Shown: positions 1-8,871, counted from the first letter of the stretch. The stretch: 33,331 nt of DNA from Streptomyces europaeiscabiei (GCF_001550375.1 NZ_LRTR01000795.1:1-33331); one strand, 5' to 3'. Notes: generated by a model from the letters alone, not told the origin. Program-made: numbers and translations.

Positions 1-100
1 CACGGCCCGTGCGGTCCCGCGACCGCTCGTGGCCCGGGTTAGGGTCGGGGGCTCCCCGGCGGGGGCCACCGCACCCGCGACGGCAGTGCCCCCGTGCCGG

Positions 101-1882
101 TCAGCCGTGCCACGACCTCCACAGGGCGGCGTACGCGCCGTCCGCCTCGACCAGTTGGTCGTGGCTGCCCAGTTCGCTGATGCGGCCGTCCTCGACGACG
201 GCGATGACGTCGGCGTCGTGGGCGGTGTGCAGACGGTGGGCGATGGCGATGACGGTGCGGCCGTCGAGGACGCGGGCGAGAGAGCGTTCCAGATGGCGGG
301 CCGCACGAGGGTCGAGGAGGGAGGTCGCCTCGTCCAGGACCAGCGTGTGCGGGTCGGCGAGTACCAGCCGTGCCAGCGCGATCTGCTGGGCCTGCGCCGG
401 CGTGAGCGCGAACCCGCCGGAGCCGACCTCGGTGTCCAGCCCCTCGTCCAGCGCCTGTGCCCAGGTGTCGGCGTCGACCGCGCCCAGAGCCGCCCACAGC
501 TCGGCGTCCTGCGCACCCGTGCGGGCGAGGAGCAGGTTGTCGCGCAGGGAGCCGACGAACACATGGTGTTCCTGGTTGACCAGCGCCACATGGGAGCGGA
601 CGTCCTCGGCGGGCATCCGGGACAGCTCCGCGCCACCCAGGGTGATGCGGCCGTCGCGGGGTGCGTAGATCCCGGCGAGGAGCCTGCCCAGGGTCGACTT
701 GCCCGCGCCGGAGGGACCGACGAGGGCGAGCCGGGTGCCGGGCGCGACCTCCAGGGACACCTTGCGCAGCACGTCGACGCCTTCGCGGTACCCGAAGCGC
801 ACCCGGTCGGCGTGGACATGGCGACCCTCGGGGGTCACGGCCGGGTCACCCGCGTCCGGTTCGATGTCCCGCACACCGACCAGGCGCGCCAGCGACACCT
901 CGGCGACCTGCAGCTCGTCGTACCAGCGGAGGATCAGGTTGATCGGGTCGACGAGCATCTGGGCGATGAGCGCGCCCGTGGTCAGCTGGCCGAGCCCGAT
1001 CCAGCCCTGCAGGACGAACACCCCGCCGATGATCAGGACCGAGCCGAGGACCGTGGTGTGCGTGAGGTTGATGACCGGGAAGAGCACCGACCGCAGCCAC
1101 AGTGTGTACCGTTCCCAGGCGGTCCACTCCCGGACGCGTTGGTTCGACAGGTCGATGCGGCGCGTGCCGAGACGGTGGGCCTCGACCGTGCGGCCGGCGT
1201 CCACGGTCTCCGCGAGCACGGCGGCGACGGCGGCGTACCCGGCGGACTCCGAGCGGTAGGCGGAGGGGGCACGCTTGAAGTACCAGCGGCAGCCGAGCAC
1301 CAGCAGCGGCATGGCCAGCAGTACGGCGAGGGCCAGTGGGGGTGCGGTCACGGCGAGCCCGCCGATGAGCAGGGCCACCCAGACCACGCCGATCGCCAGC
1401 TGGGGCACGGCTTCGCGCATGGCGTTGGCGAGCCGGTCGATGTCCGTGGTGATGCGGGAGAGGAGGTCACCCGTGCCGGCGCGTTCCAGGACGCCCGGGG
1501 GCAGTCCGACCGACCGTACGAGAAAGTCCTCGCGGAGGTCGGCCAGCATCCGCTCACCGAGCATGGCGCCGCGCAGACGCACCTCCCGTACGAAGACGGC
1601 CTGGACGACGAGGGCGACGACGAACACCGTCGCCGTGAACTCCAGATGGAGTTCACGCGTCCCGTCGGAGACGCGCTCGACGAGGGCGCCGAGCAGGTAG
1701 GGGCCCGCCATCGAGGCCACGACGGCGATCGTGTTGACGGTGATGAGCAGGACGAAGGCCCTGCGGTGCCGGCGGAACAGTTCGGCCACGTAGGCGCGTA
1801 CGGTCGCGGGGGCGCCGACGGGCAGGGTGTTCGCCGTCGTCGGGGCGGACGGGTCGTAGGCCGGGGGCGCTACGCCGATCAT
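101..1882 (-). CDS. ABC exporter half-transporter, catalytic-Walker A subunit of a heterodimer
   Basis: A 593-residue fused permease-ATPase of the multidrug/peptide exporter family. The N-terminal two thirds (about residues 40-330) is a six-helix exporter membrane domain. The ATPase domain follows, with a canonical Walker A (GPSGAGKST near residue 390), a Q-loop (LVNQEHH), Walker B with catalytic Glu (LVLDEAT) and an H-loop His (IAIAHRL). The signature motif is abnormal: the usual LSGGQ reads LTPAQAQ near residue 492. The ATG overlaps the stop of the upstream gene as ATGA, so the two are translationally coupled. The partner has the opposite defects, so the pair should form one working and one dead ATP site. 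The substrate cannot be told from sequence. The family assignment is firm; heterodimer formation is inferred from coupling and complementary motifs. Confidence 0.93.
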   Translation of the reverse strand: MIGVAPPAYDPSAPTTANTLPVGAPATVRAYVAELFRRHRRAFVLLITVNTIAVVASMAGPYLLGALVERVSDGTRELHLEFTATVFVVALVVQAVFVREVRLRGAMLGERMLADLREDFLVRSVGLPPGVLERAGTGDLLSRITTDIDRLANAMREAVPQLAIGVVWVALLIGGLAVTAPPLALAVLLAMPLLVLGCRWYFKRAPSAYRSESAGYAAVAAVLAETVDAGRTVEAHRLGTRRIDLSNQRVREWTAWERYTLWLRSVLFPVINLTHTTVLGSVLIIGGVFVLQGWIGLGQLTTGALIAQMLVDPINLILRWYDELQVAEVSLARLVGVRDIEPDAGDPAVTPEGRHVHADRVRFGYREGVDVLRKVSLEVAPGTRLALVGPSGAGKSTLGRLLAGIYAPRDGRITLGGAELSRMPAEDVRSHVALVNQEHHVFVGSLRDNLLLARTGAQDAELWAALGAVDADTWAQALDEGLDTEVGSGGFALTPAQAQQIALARLVLADPHTLVLDEATSLLDPRAARHLERSLARVLDGRTVIAIAHRLHTAHDADVIAVVEDGRISELGSHDQLVEADGAYAALWRSWHG

Positions 1883-3912
1883 GCGGTCTCCTCGATCTCT
1901 TCCAGTTCGTCCAGCACGTCGCTGAGGGCGGTCTTGCGGTCCGGCGGCCGACCCGCGAAGGCAGCCCTCTTGGCGGGCCCGGTAGCCGGTGCGGCCTTCC
2001 CGTCGGGCCTGCCGACGGAAGTGGCCTCCGCCTCCGGCCCGGCAGCCGTCGCGGCCTCCTTCGCCTCCGGCCCGTCTGCCGGCACGGCCTTCGGTTCCGC
2101 ACCGCCGACCCTTGCGGCTTCCGCATCCGCCTCGCGGGCCATTGCCGCCTGCCTCTCGGGCCCGTCGGCCGGGGCGGTCTCCTCGTCGGTCTCGCGGGTG
2201 ACGACGGCTCGGTATCGGGGTTCCTCGTGGATGAGGTCGCGGTGCAGGCCGACCGCCGTGACCTTGCCCTCGTGCACCAGGACGACGCGTTCGGCGAGGT
2301 CCAGGAGGAGAGGTGAGGAGGTGAGGACGACCGTTGTGCTGCCCGCCCGCAGCGACCGGATGCCGTCGGCCACCCGCGCCTCGGTGTGCGAGTCGACGGC
2401 CGAGGTCGGCTCGTCCAGGACCAGTACGCCCGGGTCCGTGATCAGGGACCGGGCCAGTGCGAGCCGCTGGCGCTGGCCGCCGGACAGGGACCGGCCGCGT
2501 TCGGTGATCCGTGCGTCCAGTGCGTCCTCGGCGCCGAGCGACCCCTGGATCAGGGCTTCCAGCACGTCACCGCACTGTGCGGCGGCCAGCGCATCCTCGG
2601 TGGTGACCTCGCCCGAGGCGGGGACGTCGAGGAGTTCTCGCAGCGTGCCGGAGAGCAGCACGGGGTCCTTGTCCTGGACGAGGACGGCCGTGCGGGCGGA
2701 GTCGAGGGGCAGCTCGTCGAGCGGTACGCCGTCGAGCAGCACGGAGGTGCCCTCCTCGGTGGCATGCCCGCCCAGCCGTTCCGCCAGTCGTCCGGCCGCG
2801 TCCGGGTCGCCGCACACCACTGCGGTGAGACACCCGGCGGGCGCGAGCAGCCCGGTCGCCGGGTCGTACAGGTCCCCGGTGGGCACGGCGGCCTCGCGGG
2901 ACCCTTCCGTGTCCGTGGCCCGTTCCAGCGACAGCACTCCGGCGGCCCGTTTGGCGGACGGACGGGAGAAGGAGTACGCCATCGCGATCTCCTCGAAGTG
3001 GCGGAGCGGGTACGCCAGCAGCATGACCGCGCTGTACACGGTGACCAGTTCGCCGATAGTGATCCGTCCCTCGCGAGCGAGACCCACGCCGTGCCAGACG
3101 ACCGCGATCATCAGCAGCCCCGGCAGCAGGACCTGGACGCCGGAGATGAGGGCCCACATACGGGCGCTGCGGACGGCGGCGTGGCGGACCTCCTGGGAGG
3201 CCCGGCGGTAGCGGTCGAGGAAGAGCTCCTCGCCGCCGATGCCGCGCAGGACGCGCAGGCCCGCGACGGTGTCGGAGGCCAGCTCGGTGGCGCGGCCCGC
3301 CTTCTCGCGCTGGAAGTCGGCACGCCGGGTCGCGCGAGGCAGCAGCGGCAGCACGGAGAGGGCGAGGACGGGGACACCGACGGCGACGATGATGCCGAGC
3401 GCGGGCTGGTAGACGACCAGGCCGACACAGATCAGCACCACGGTGAGGGCCGCCGCGGTGAACCGGGAGACGGCCTCGACGAACCAGCCGATCTTCTCGA
3501 CGTCGCCCGTGGAGACCGCGACGATCTCACCGGCCGCCACCCGACGCGTCAGCGCCGAGCCGAGCTGGGCCGTCTTGCGGGCCAGCAACTGCTGGACGCG
3601 CGCGGCCGCGGTGATCCAGTTGGTGACCGCCGACCGGTGCAGGAAGGTGTCGCCCAACGCGATGGTGAACCCGCACAGCATCAGCAGCACACCCGCGAGG
3701 GCGAGCCGGGAGCCGGAGCGGTCGACCACGGCCTGGATGGCGAAGCCGACGCAGAACGGGAGTCCGGCCACGGAGGTGAAGTGCAACAACCCCCATGCCA
3801 GCGCCTTGAACTGTCCGCCGAGCTGATTCCGGCCGAGCCACCACAGGAATCGGGGACCCGAGCGTGCGTCCGGCACACCAGGGTCCTTGTACGGAAGGTC
3901 TTGAATCTGCAT
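1879..3912 (-). CDS. ABC exporter half-transporter, degenerate-site partner subunit
   Basis: A 677-residue fused permease-ATPase, first gene of a two-gene operon with the subunit at 101-1882. The chosen ATG gives a protein starting MQIQDLPYKDPG. An in-frame ATG at 4020 would add 36 residues with no exporter-like character. The membrane domain spans roughly residues 30-330. In the ATPase domain the Walker A position reads CGDPDAAGRLA (near 362) and lacks the Lys-Ser/Thr needed to bind ATP phosphates. The H-loop His is also missing (VLTSSPLL), while the signature LSGGQRQRLALAR (near 474) and Walker B VLVLDEPT are intact. This is the classic asymmetric partner of a heterodimeric exporter. The last 90 or so residues are a low-complexity Ala/Glu/Pro-rich tail ending in an acidic stretch, with no recognisable domain. 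The substrate is unknown. Confidence 0.9.
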   Translation of the reverse strand: MQIQDLPYKDPGVPDARSGPRFLWWLGRNQLGGQFKALAWGLLHFTSVAGLPFCVGFAIQAVVDRSGSRLALAGVLLMLCGFTIALGDTFLHRSAVTNWITAAARVQQLLARKTAQLGSALTRRVAAGEIVAVSTGDVEKIGWFVEAVSRFTAAALTVVLICVGLVVYQPALGIIVAVGVPVLALSVLPLLPRATRRADFQREKAGRATELASDTVAGLRVLRGIGGEELFLDRYRRASQEVRHAAVRSARMWALISGVQVLLPGLLMIAVVWHGVGLAREGRITIGELVTVYSAVMLLAYPLRHFEEIAMAYSFSRPSAKRAAGVLSLERATDTEGSREAAVPTGDLYDPATGLLAPAGCLTAVVCGDPDAAGRLAERLGGHATEEGTSVLLDGVPLDELPLDSARTAVLVQDKDPVLLSGTLRELLDVPASGEVTTEDALAAAQCGDVLEALIQGSLGAEDALDARITERGRSLSGGQRQRLALARSLITDPGVLVLDEPTSAVDSHTEARVADGIRSLRAGSTTVVLTSSPLLLDLAERVVLVHEGKVTAVGLHRDLIHEEPRYRAVVTRETDEETAPADGPERQAAMAREADAEAARVGGAEPKAVPADGPEAKEAATAAGPEAEATSVGRPDGKAAPATGPAKRAAFAGRPPDRKTALSDVLDELEEIEETA

Positions 3913-4118
3913 GACGTCCCAGAGGCTCGTGTCAGAGTGGGGGAGAAGTGGGGAGAAAAGGGGCGGCGAGGGTCGACGACCGGCCGTGAAAGGGTCGCGT
4001 CGCAGCGTGGTCGGAAGCAAACGGTTTTCCGGTGCCGGGCAAAGTTTCGGCCTGGACCACCCGTGCGAGGCCCGGCGGGCGGGACGGCGGGCGTATCCGT
4101 CCGCTGCGCGGTGCGACG

Positions 4119-4958
4119 ATGGACCGTATGCGAATAGGCGGTACGAGGCGGGGACGAACCGGCGTGGTGAGCGATGTGGATGCGGGCTGTGCGAACAACG
4201 AGGGTGGGGCGAGGGGCACGGCTCGCGTCCGGCTCGCGGCGGTGGTCTGTGGTGCGCTGGTGATGTCCCTGGCGGCGTGCGGCGGTTCGGGCGGCACGAA
4301 CGACGGAGCCAAGGCCGACACGGGCGCCACGAAGTCCGGGGACAGGACCGACCGTTCCGAGGCGCGAACCGAGGACCCGACCCGTATCCCGGACGTCGGC
4401 GACCGTCTCCAGAAGCAGATCCCCGCCGAATCCCGCCAGGTCGTGGCGGTTTACGGGGAGGGCGAGAACGACGCCGACGCCACGGTCGTGCTGTACACGA
4501 AGAGCGGATCCACCTGGAAGAAGACCCGCAGCTGGGAGGGGCACAACGGCAAGAAGGGCTGGACGGCCGACCATCGGGAGGGCGACCGGCGCAGCCCCGT
4601 GGGGGTGTTCACGCTCAGCGACGCGGGAGGCGTCCTCGCCGACCCGGGTGCCAAGCTCCCGTACAGCCGGTCGGCGTCGTTCCAGGCGCCGCACTACTGG
4701 GCCAAGTCGCACTGGCACGACTTCGACTATGTGATCGCCATCGACTACAACCGCGTCAAGGGCACTTCGCCGATCGACCCGACGCGCCCCGAGGGCCAGT
4801 CGAAGGGCGGCAGCATCTGGCTGCACATGGACCACGGCAGCGGCACCTCGGCCTGCGTCAGTCTGTCCAAGTCGGGCATGGAGTACCTGCTGCGTACCCT
4901 CGACCCGGACCGGCACCCGGTGATCGTCATGGGGGACAAGGCGGGGCTGAAGGCCTGA
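4119..4958 (+). CDS. L,D-transpeptidase (YkuD)-like lipoprotein
   Basis: A predicted secreted lipoprotein of about 279 residues. A hydrophobic segment after two Arg leads into the lipobox LAAC, with Cys at residue 54 from this start, followed by a Gly/Ser/Asp-rich linker. The C-terminal half resembles the YkuD catalytic domain: a W-x-G-H-like region, KKGWTADHREGDRRSPVGVF (the 'grows into a product of known type' segment), and the active-site block WLHMDHGSGTSACVSL carrying the His and Cys. The family normally has S-H-G-C-x-R; here it is T-S-A-C-V-S, a variant I associate with Streptomyces members. Its likely role is forming or editing 3-3 peptidoglycan cross-links, or anchoring protein, outside the membrane. 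The start is uncertain: ATG at 4128 or GTG at 4164/4167 would give a more usual n-region length. Confidence 0.8.
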   Translation: MDRMRIGGTRRGRTGVVSDVDAGCANNEGGARGTARVRLAAVVCGALVMSLAACGGSGGTNDGAKADTGATKSGDRTDRSEARTEDPTRIPDVGDRLQKQIPAESRQVVAVYGEGENDADATVVLYTKSGSTWKKTRSWEGHNGKKGWTADHREGDRRSPVGVFTLSDAGGVLADPGAKLPYSRSASFQAPHYWAKSHWHDFDYVIAIDYNRVKGTSPIDPTRPEGQSKGGSIWLHMDHGSGTSACVSLSKSGMEYLLRTLDPDRHPVIVMGDKAGLKA

Positions 4959-5058
4959 CCCACCGGGCGCCGCCGCACGCTCGCCGGGCGCGTCCGCGCA
5001 CTCTTGTGGCCGGAGATCTCATTGCGGCGGGGTGCCGACTCCCCGTAGAACTCCGGCC

Positions 5059-6669
5059 ATGAGAAGTCGGATCATCATGTCCATGCTCACCGGAGCAGCC
5101 CTCCTGGCGGGCACCCTCCTAGGGGCCGCCCCAGCCCGATCCGCCGACGTCCCCGCAGAGTTCGGCACAGACTGGCACGACCCCATCACGGCAGCCCCCT
5201 CCGTCACCGGACCCGACCACGCCAAGTCGTGCGAAGTGACGGTCGCCGAGGCTCAGTTCAGGGACTTCACGCCGTACCGGGGGGCCTATGCGCCGCCGCG
5301 AGGCTGCGGCAAGAGGTGGAGCAAGGTCGTCCTGCGGCTCGACGGCAAGGTGAAGGGCCGCCAGTTCGACCGCCTCGGCCATCTGCGCATCGGCGGCGTC
5401 GAGGTGTTCCGGACGTCCACACCGCAGCCCTCGCCCGACGGGATCGAGTGGTCCGTGGAGAAGGACGTCACTCGCTACAGCGACACCCTGCGCACCGCGC
5501 AGCCGGTCGAGATGCTCATCGGCAACGTCGTCGACGACACGTACACCGGAATCCTCGACGTCAAGGTCACCCTGACCTTCTACGCGGGCAGGCCCGATGC
5601 GGAGACGGCGAAGATCGTCCCCGACCGCGTCCTCACCCTCCAGGACGGCAGCACCCTCACCGCCCCTCGCAACAGCGAGCGCGTCGTCGCCGAGGTGTAT
5701 GCGACCGGGTCCGGCGGCGGCTGCGAGGAGTACTGGTATCTGACGGTTCCCGAGGGGGCGCCGTACTCCTGCAAGGCGGACGAGGGGCCGTACCGGGAGG
5801 TGCAGATCGCCGTGGACGGGCAACTGGCCGGAATCGCCGCCCCGTTCCCGAACGTCTGGACCGGTGGCTGGTCCAACCCCTTCCTCTGGTACGTCGTCCC
5901 CGGACCCCGCGCCCTCGACATCCAACCCCTCCGCTATGACCTGACCCCCTTCGCGGGCCTCCTCAACGACGGCCGCCCGCACCGGATCGAGGTCTCCGTC
6001 GTCGGCGTGCCCGAAGGGCGGACCGGCTGGAGCACCCCGGTCAACGTCCTCGTGTGGCAGGACGCGAAGAGAGCGCATGTCACCGGCGCCCTGACCAAGG
6101 TCCGGGCGGGCGACCTCGCGAACTCGTCCACATACACACCCGGCGCGGAGCACCGCCTCGACACCGAGGGCAACCACCGGCTGACCGTCGCCGGGTACGT
6201 GGACACCTCGCACGGCCGTGTGGCGACGACCGTGCGCCGGAGCCTCGCCAATACCTCCACGCACACGTGGTCGGACGGCGAGAACCCCGACGCGCTCGAC
6301 GCGAGGTGGAGCGACGACGAGACGGTCACCGTCGACGGCAGCGGACCCGCCCGGACGACGCGCGTCAAGCGGTCGTACACGATGGACGGAACGACGACGC
6401 TCGGTGCGGGCGACCGGCTGCGGACCGTGCTCACGCTCGGCGACCGGGCGGCGGTCACGCAGACGCTCGGCGGGCGGCGCACGGCGTGGTCCCGGCTCGA
6501 CGACACCTACACGGGTGACGCCACGTACACGGCGAACGTACCGCGTGACCAGCGCCATGCGGTCGGGACGACGAGTGAGCGCTACCGAGCGTACGGATCG
6601 GGCGGCTGCTACGACCGTTCGCTGGTCTCCGTACAGGGAGTGCTGACGGAGGACCGGATGGGCTGTTGA
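5059..6669 (+). CDS. Secreted peptide-N-glycosidase A (PNGase A)-like protein
   Basis: A 536-residue exported protein. The start MRSRIIMSMLTG gives a clean signal peptide, with cleavage expected after APARSA near residue 29. An upstream GTG at 5032 would disrupt it. The body resembles peptide-N4-(N-acetyl-beta-glucosaminyl)asparagine amidase A, best known from plants. The segment VFRTSTPQPSPDGIEWSVEK plus DVTRYS is close to the plant motif, and GPYREVQIAVDGQLAG, NVWTGGWSNPFLWYV and a C-terminal domain of antiparallel-strand character continue the match. Family members release N-linked glycans from glycoproteins and glycopeptides, so a role in scavenging glycoprotein sugars is plausible. It is encoded 100 bases after the transpeptidase gene with no clear promoter seen. 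Catalytic activity is not proven by what I can see. Confidence 0.8.
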   Translation: MRSRIIMSMLTGAALLAGTLLGAAPARSADVPAEFGTDWHDPITAAPSVTGPDHAKSCEVTVAEAQFRDFTPYRGAYAPPRGCGKRWSKVVLRLDGKVKGRQFDRLGHLRIGGVEVFRTSTPQPSPDGIEWSVEKDVTRYSDTLRTAQPVEMLIGNVVDDTYTGILDVKVTLTFYAGRPDAETAKIVPDRVLTLQDGSTLTAPRNSERVVAEVYATGSGGGCEEYWYLTVPEGAPYSCKADEGPYREVQIAVDGQLAGIAAPFPNVWTGGWSNPFLWYVVPGPRALDIQPLRYDLTPFAGLLNDGRPHRIEVSVVGVPEGRTGWSTPVNVLVWQDAKRAHVTGALTKVRAGDLANSSTYTPGAEHRLDTEGNHRLTVAGYVDTSHGRVATTVRRSLANTSTHTWSDGENPDALDARWSDDETVTVDGSGPARTTRVKRSYTMDGTTTLGAGDRLRTVLTLGDRAAVTQTLGGRRTAWSRLDDTYTGDATYTANVPRDQRHAVGTTSERYRAYGSGGCYDRSLVSVQGVLTEDRMGC

Positions 6670-6697
6670 CGCCGAATGCGTGCGATGTGACGTCTGT

Positions 6698-6714
6698 TCG
6701 ATGATTTACATCGA
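6698..6714. promoter_or_regulatory. Small inverted repeat upstream of the dicarboxylate symporter
   Basis: TCGATG and CATCGA flank a 5-base AT-rich centre in the 144-base gap before the dctA-like gene. A second overlapping pair (CGATGT at 6683-6688, ACATCG at 6708-6713) shares it. This could be an operator. No convincing -35/-10 pair was found next to it, so the assignment is weak. Confidence 0.25.
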
Positions 6715-6813
6715 CGAAACGCGGCGGTCTTCCCCACGAGCGAGAACTCCCCGATAGTGATCGGCGCGGAAGCACTTTTCCGCATGCCAGAAATCCCCCT
6801 CGGAGGAGTGCCC

Positions 6814-8268
6814 GTGCCGCAGTCCGTACCGTCCCTGCCGCGACGCGTCGCACGCATGCTGCGTACCTCACTGTTCACACAAGTCGCAGTCGCGCTTGTG
6901 CTCGGCATCGTCGTCGGAAGGTTGTGGCCGGACACGGCCACGACCTTCCAGCCGCTCGGCGACGGTTTCATCCGCCTCATCAAGACGGTCATCTCGCCCC
7001 TGGTGTTCTGCGTGGTCGTCGTGGGCATCGCCAAGGCCGGCAATCTGAAGGCGTTCGGGCGGATCGGGCTCAAGGCCCTGATCTGGTTCGAGGTCGCGTC
7101 GACGGCCGCGCTGCTCATCGGTCTGGTCGCCGCCAACGTCGTCGGCCCCGGCTCGGGCATGAACGTCGACCCCTCGAAGCTCGACACCTCGGCGGTCGAC
7201 GCGAAGACCGCCGGCGGCGAGCTGCCGACGACCGGCGAGTTCATCCTGAACGCGCTGCCGCAGAGCGCGATCGGCGCGTTCGCCGAGAACTCGCTGCTCC
7301 AGGTGCTCGTGCTCGCCTGCCTCGTCGGCGCCGCGCTGCTGCATCTCGGCCACACCAAGGTGCCCAAGATCCTGCCCGCCATCGAGCAGGCCCAGGAGGT
7401 CATCTTCGCGATCGTCGGCTTCGTCATGAAGCTGGCCCCGCTCGCCGTGTTCGGCGCGATGGTCCACCTGGTGGGCGAGTACGGCCTCGGCGTGATGAAG
7501 ACCTACGCCAAACTGATCATCCTCTGCTACGCCGTGGCCCTCGTCTTCCTCGTGCTGCTCAGTGTCGCGCTGAAGCTGGTGACCGGGCTGAGTCTGTGGA
7601 AATTCGTCCGCTACACCCGCGCGGAGATGCTGCTCGCGCTGGGCACCGCCTCCAGCGAGAGCGTCATGCCGCGCATGATGCAGAAGCTGAGGCAGGCGGG
7701 CGCCCGTGACGACGCCGTGGGTCTCGTGCTGCCCACCGGCTACTCCTTCAACCTCGACGGCGCGTCCATCTACCTCTCCATCGGCACGCTGTTCATCGCG
7801 CAGGCCGTGGGTGTGGACCTCAGCCTCAGCCAGCAGATCACCGTCATCCTGGTCCTGATGCTGACCAGTAAGGGCATGGCCGGCATTCCCGGTTCGGCCT
7901 TCCTCGCCCTGTCGGCGACCGCGTCCTCGCTCGGCGCCATCCCGGCCGGAGCCGTCGCCCTCCTTCTCGGCGTCGACCGCATCATGGACTCGATGCGCGT
8001 CGTCACCAACCTCCTCGGCAACTGCGTCGCCGTCTTCGCGGTGTCGAAGTGGGAGGGCGCACTGGACACCGAACGGGCGAAGAAGATGCTCGACGGGGAG
8101 ATCCAGTTCGTGGAGGAGGACGAGCCCGCCGAAGACGGGGACCGACCTGCCGAGACCCCCGTCACGACTGCCGAGACCCCTGCGAAGACTGCCGAGACAC
8201 CCGCGAAGGCGGAGGTACCCGCGCTTTCCAAGGTCGAGGCGAAGGAACCCGCACCCGAAGTGAGTTGA
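6814..8268 (+). CDS. dctA: Dicarboxylate/cation symporter (DctA family)
   Basis: A 484-residue multi-spanning membrane protein of the dicarboxylate/amino-acid:cation symporter family, predicted to import C4-dicarboxylates such as succinate, fumarate and malate with protons or sodium. Diagnostic blocks are all present in order: the serine-rich re-entrant loop SSESVMPRMMQKL, the GYSFNLDGASIYLSIGTLFIAQA substrate/ion segment, and TSKGMAGIPGSAFLAL. The GTG start is chosen because GGAGGA lies 6 bases upstream (6802-6807). An ATG at 6757 would add a non-family extension. The C-terminal 40 residues are an unusual hydrophilic tail with repeated AETP(A/V)-K/T units that has no counterpart in the family core. 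It ends just before a strong terminator. Confidence 0.93.
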   Translation: MPQSVPSLPRRVARMLRTSLFTQVAVALVLGIVVGRLWPDTATTFQPLGDGFIRLIKTVISPLVFCVVVVGIAKAGNLKAFGRIGLKALIWFEVASTAALLIGLVAANVVGPGSGMNVDPSKLDTSAVDAKTAGGELPTTGEFILNALPQSAIGAFAENSLLQVLVLACLVGAALLHLGHTKVPKILPAIEQAQEVIFAIVGFVMKLAPLAVFGAMVHLVGEYGLGVMKTYAKLIILCYAVALVFLVLLSVALKLVTGLSLWKFVRYTRAEMLLALGTASSESVMPRMMQKLRQAGARDDAVGLVLPTGYSFNLDGASIYLSIGTLFIAQAVGVDLSLSQQITVILVLMLTSKGMAGIPGSAFLALSATASSLGAIPAGAVALLLGVDRIMDSMRVVTNLLGNCVAVFAVSKWEGALDTERAKKMLDGEIQFVEEDEPAEDGDRPAETPVTTAETPAKTAETPAKAEVPALSKVEAKEPAPEVS

Positions 8269-8294
8269 CCACTCCTTCTCCGACCTCGCCCATG

Positions 8295-8334
8295 GCGAAG
8301 GGCCCGGCGCAGCACTCTGCGCCGGGCCCTTCGC
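8295..8334. terminator. Bidirectional rho-independent-type terminator
   Basis: A perfect 17-bp inverted repeat (arms 8295-8311 and 8318-8334, core GGGCCCGGCGCA / TGCGCCGGGCCC) with a 6-base loop. It sits between the convergent ends of the dctA-like and marR-like genes, 26 bases past the first and 24 bases past the second, so it can serve both. The 5' arm starts with GCGAAG, so there is no long U-tract, as is common in Streptomyces. Confidence 0.85.
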
Positions 8335-8358
8335 TCACGCCGGCTCAGCAGCCGCCGC

Positions 8359-8814
8359 TCAGCAACTCCGCTCCGCCGCCGGCGCTCCGTCGATCAGTGT
8401 GTCGAGCAGCCCCCCGAGCACCCCCCGCTGGTCGTCGAGCAGTGGCGCCAGAATCTCCTCCGCCGCCGCACGTCGCGCATGGTGCAGCTCCCGCAGTACC
8501 TTGCGGCCCTCGTCCGTGACCTCTATCCGGATCACCCGCCGGTTGGTGGGATCGGGCACCCGGCGCACCCGGCCACTCTCCTCCAGCGCGTCGACCAGGG
8601 TCGTCACGGCCCGGGGCACGACCTCCAGCCGCGCCGCCAGATCGGCCATGCGCGGCGGCGTGTCGTAGTGCGCGAGGGTGCGCAGGAGCCGGGACTGCGC
8701 CGGGGTGATCTCCAACCCGCTCTGCTGGAGGTGGCGCTTCTGGATGCGGTGCACACGGCGGGTGAGCCGCAGCAACTGTTCGGCGAGCAGTCCGTCGGCG
8801 TCGGGGGTGGTCAT
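8359..8814 (-). CDS. MarR-family transcriptional regulator
   Basis: A 151-residue winged helix-turn-helix protein of normal MarR length. The recognition region reads ITPAQSRLLRTLAHYDTPPR, then MADLAARLEVVPRAVTTLVD (helix-turn-helix), then the wing RRVPDPTNRRVIRIEVTDEG. Flanking helices should form the dimer interface. It is transcribed divergently from the ABC exporter gene at 8927, and a palindromic site lies in the 112-base gap. The likely role is a ligand-relieved repressor of itself and the exporter, a standard MarR arrangement. The ATG has no Shine-Dalgarno sequence; a -10-like TATTGT lies 6 bases before it, suggesting a leaderless message. The ligand cannot be predicted. Confidence 0.93.
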   Translation of the reverse strand: MTTPDADGLLAEQLLRLTRRVHRIQKRHLQQSGLEITPAQSRLLRTLAHYDTPPRMADLAARLEVVPRAVTTLVDALEESGRVRRVPDPTNRRVIRIEVTDEGRKVLRELHHARRAAAEEILAPLLDDQRGVLGGLLDTLIDGAPAAERSC

Positions 8815-8820
8815 ACGGGA

Positions 8821-8826
8821 ACAATA
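8821..8826 (-). promoter_or_regulatory. Putative -10 element of the marR-like gene (leaderless)
   Basis: TATTGT on the minus strand ends 6 bases before the ATG at 8814, which places transcription start at or next to the start codon. This agrees with the lack of a ribosome site. No good -35 is seen 17-18 bases upstream. Confidence 0.45.
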
Positions 8827-8838
8827 TCAGGACCATGT

Positions 8839-8863
8839 TCATTGTGAGCATAGGTAACAATGA
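8839..8863. promoter_or_regulatory. Putative MarR operator
   Basis: A perfect 7-bp inverted repeat, TCATTGT (8839-8845) and ACAATGA (8857-8863), with an 11-base spacer in the marR/ABC exporter divergent gap. It overlaps the -35 and spacer of the promoter read toward the exporter, so bound MarR protein would block that promoter. Size and position fit MarR sites; binding is inferred. Confidence 0.6.
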
Positions 8864-8871
8864 GCTAAGCT
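8842..8871 (+). promoter_or_regulatory. Promoter of the ABC exporter gene
   Basis: -35 TTGTGA (8842-8847), 18-base spacer, -10 TAAGCT (8866-8871), matching the housekeeping sigma pattern TTGNNN / TANNNT. It leaves a leader of roughly 50 bases before the ATG at 8927. The putative MarR operator lies within it. Confidence 0.55.

Noticed and set aside
1..100. Terminator after the leftmost ABC gene
   Set aside because: Only a 5-bp stem (CGGCA/TGCCG) with a 9-base loop was found; too weak to call.
29..3211. 1060-codon open frame on the plus strand opposite the ABC exporter pair
   Set aside because: It lies entirely opposite two genes with clear family motifs. Its product is low-complexity Arg/Gly/Asp/Ala with no motif, a common artefact of very GC-rich DNA.
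3913..4020. Longer start for the exporter subunit at 4020
   Set aside because: The extra 36 residues lack exporter-like sequence and the ATG has no ribosome site.
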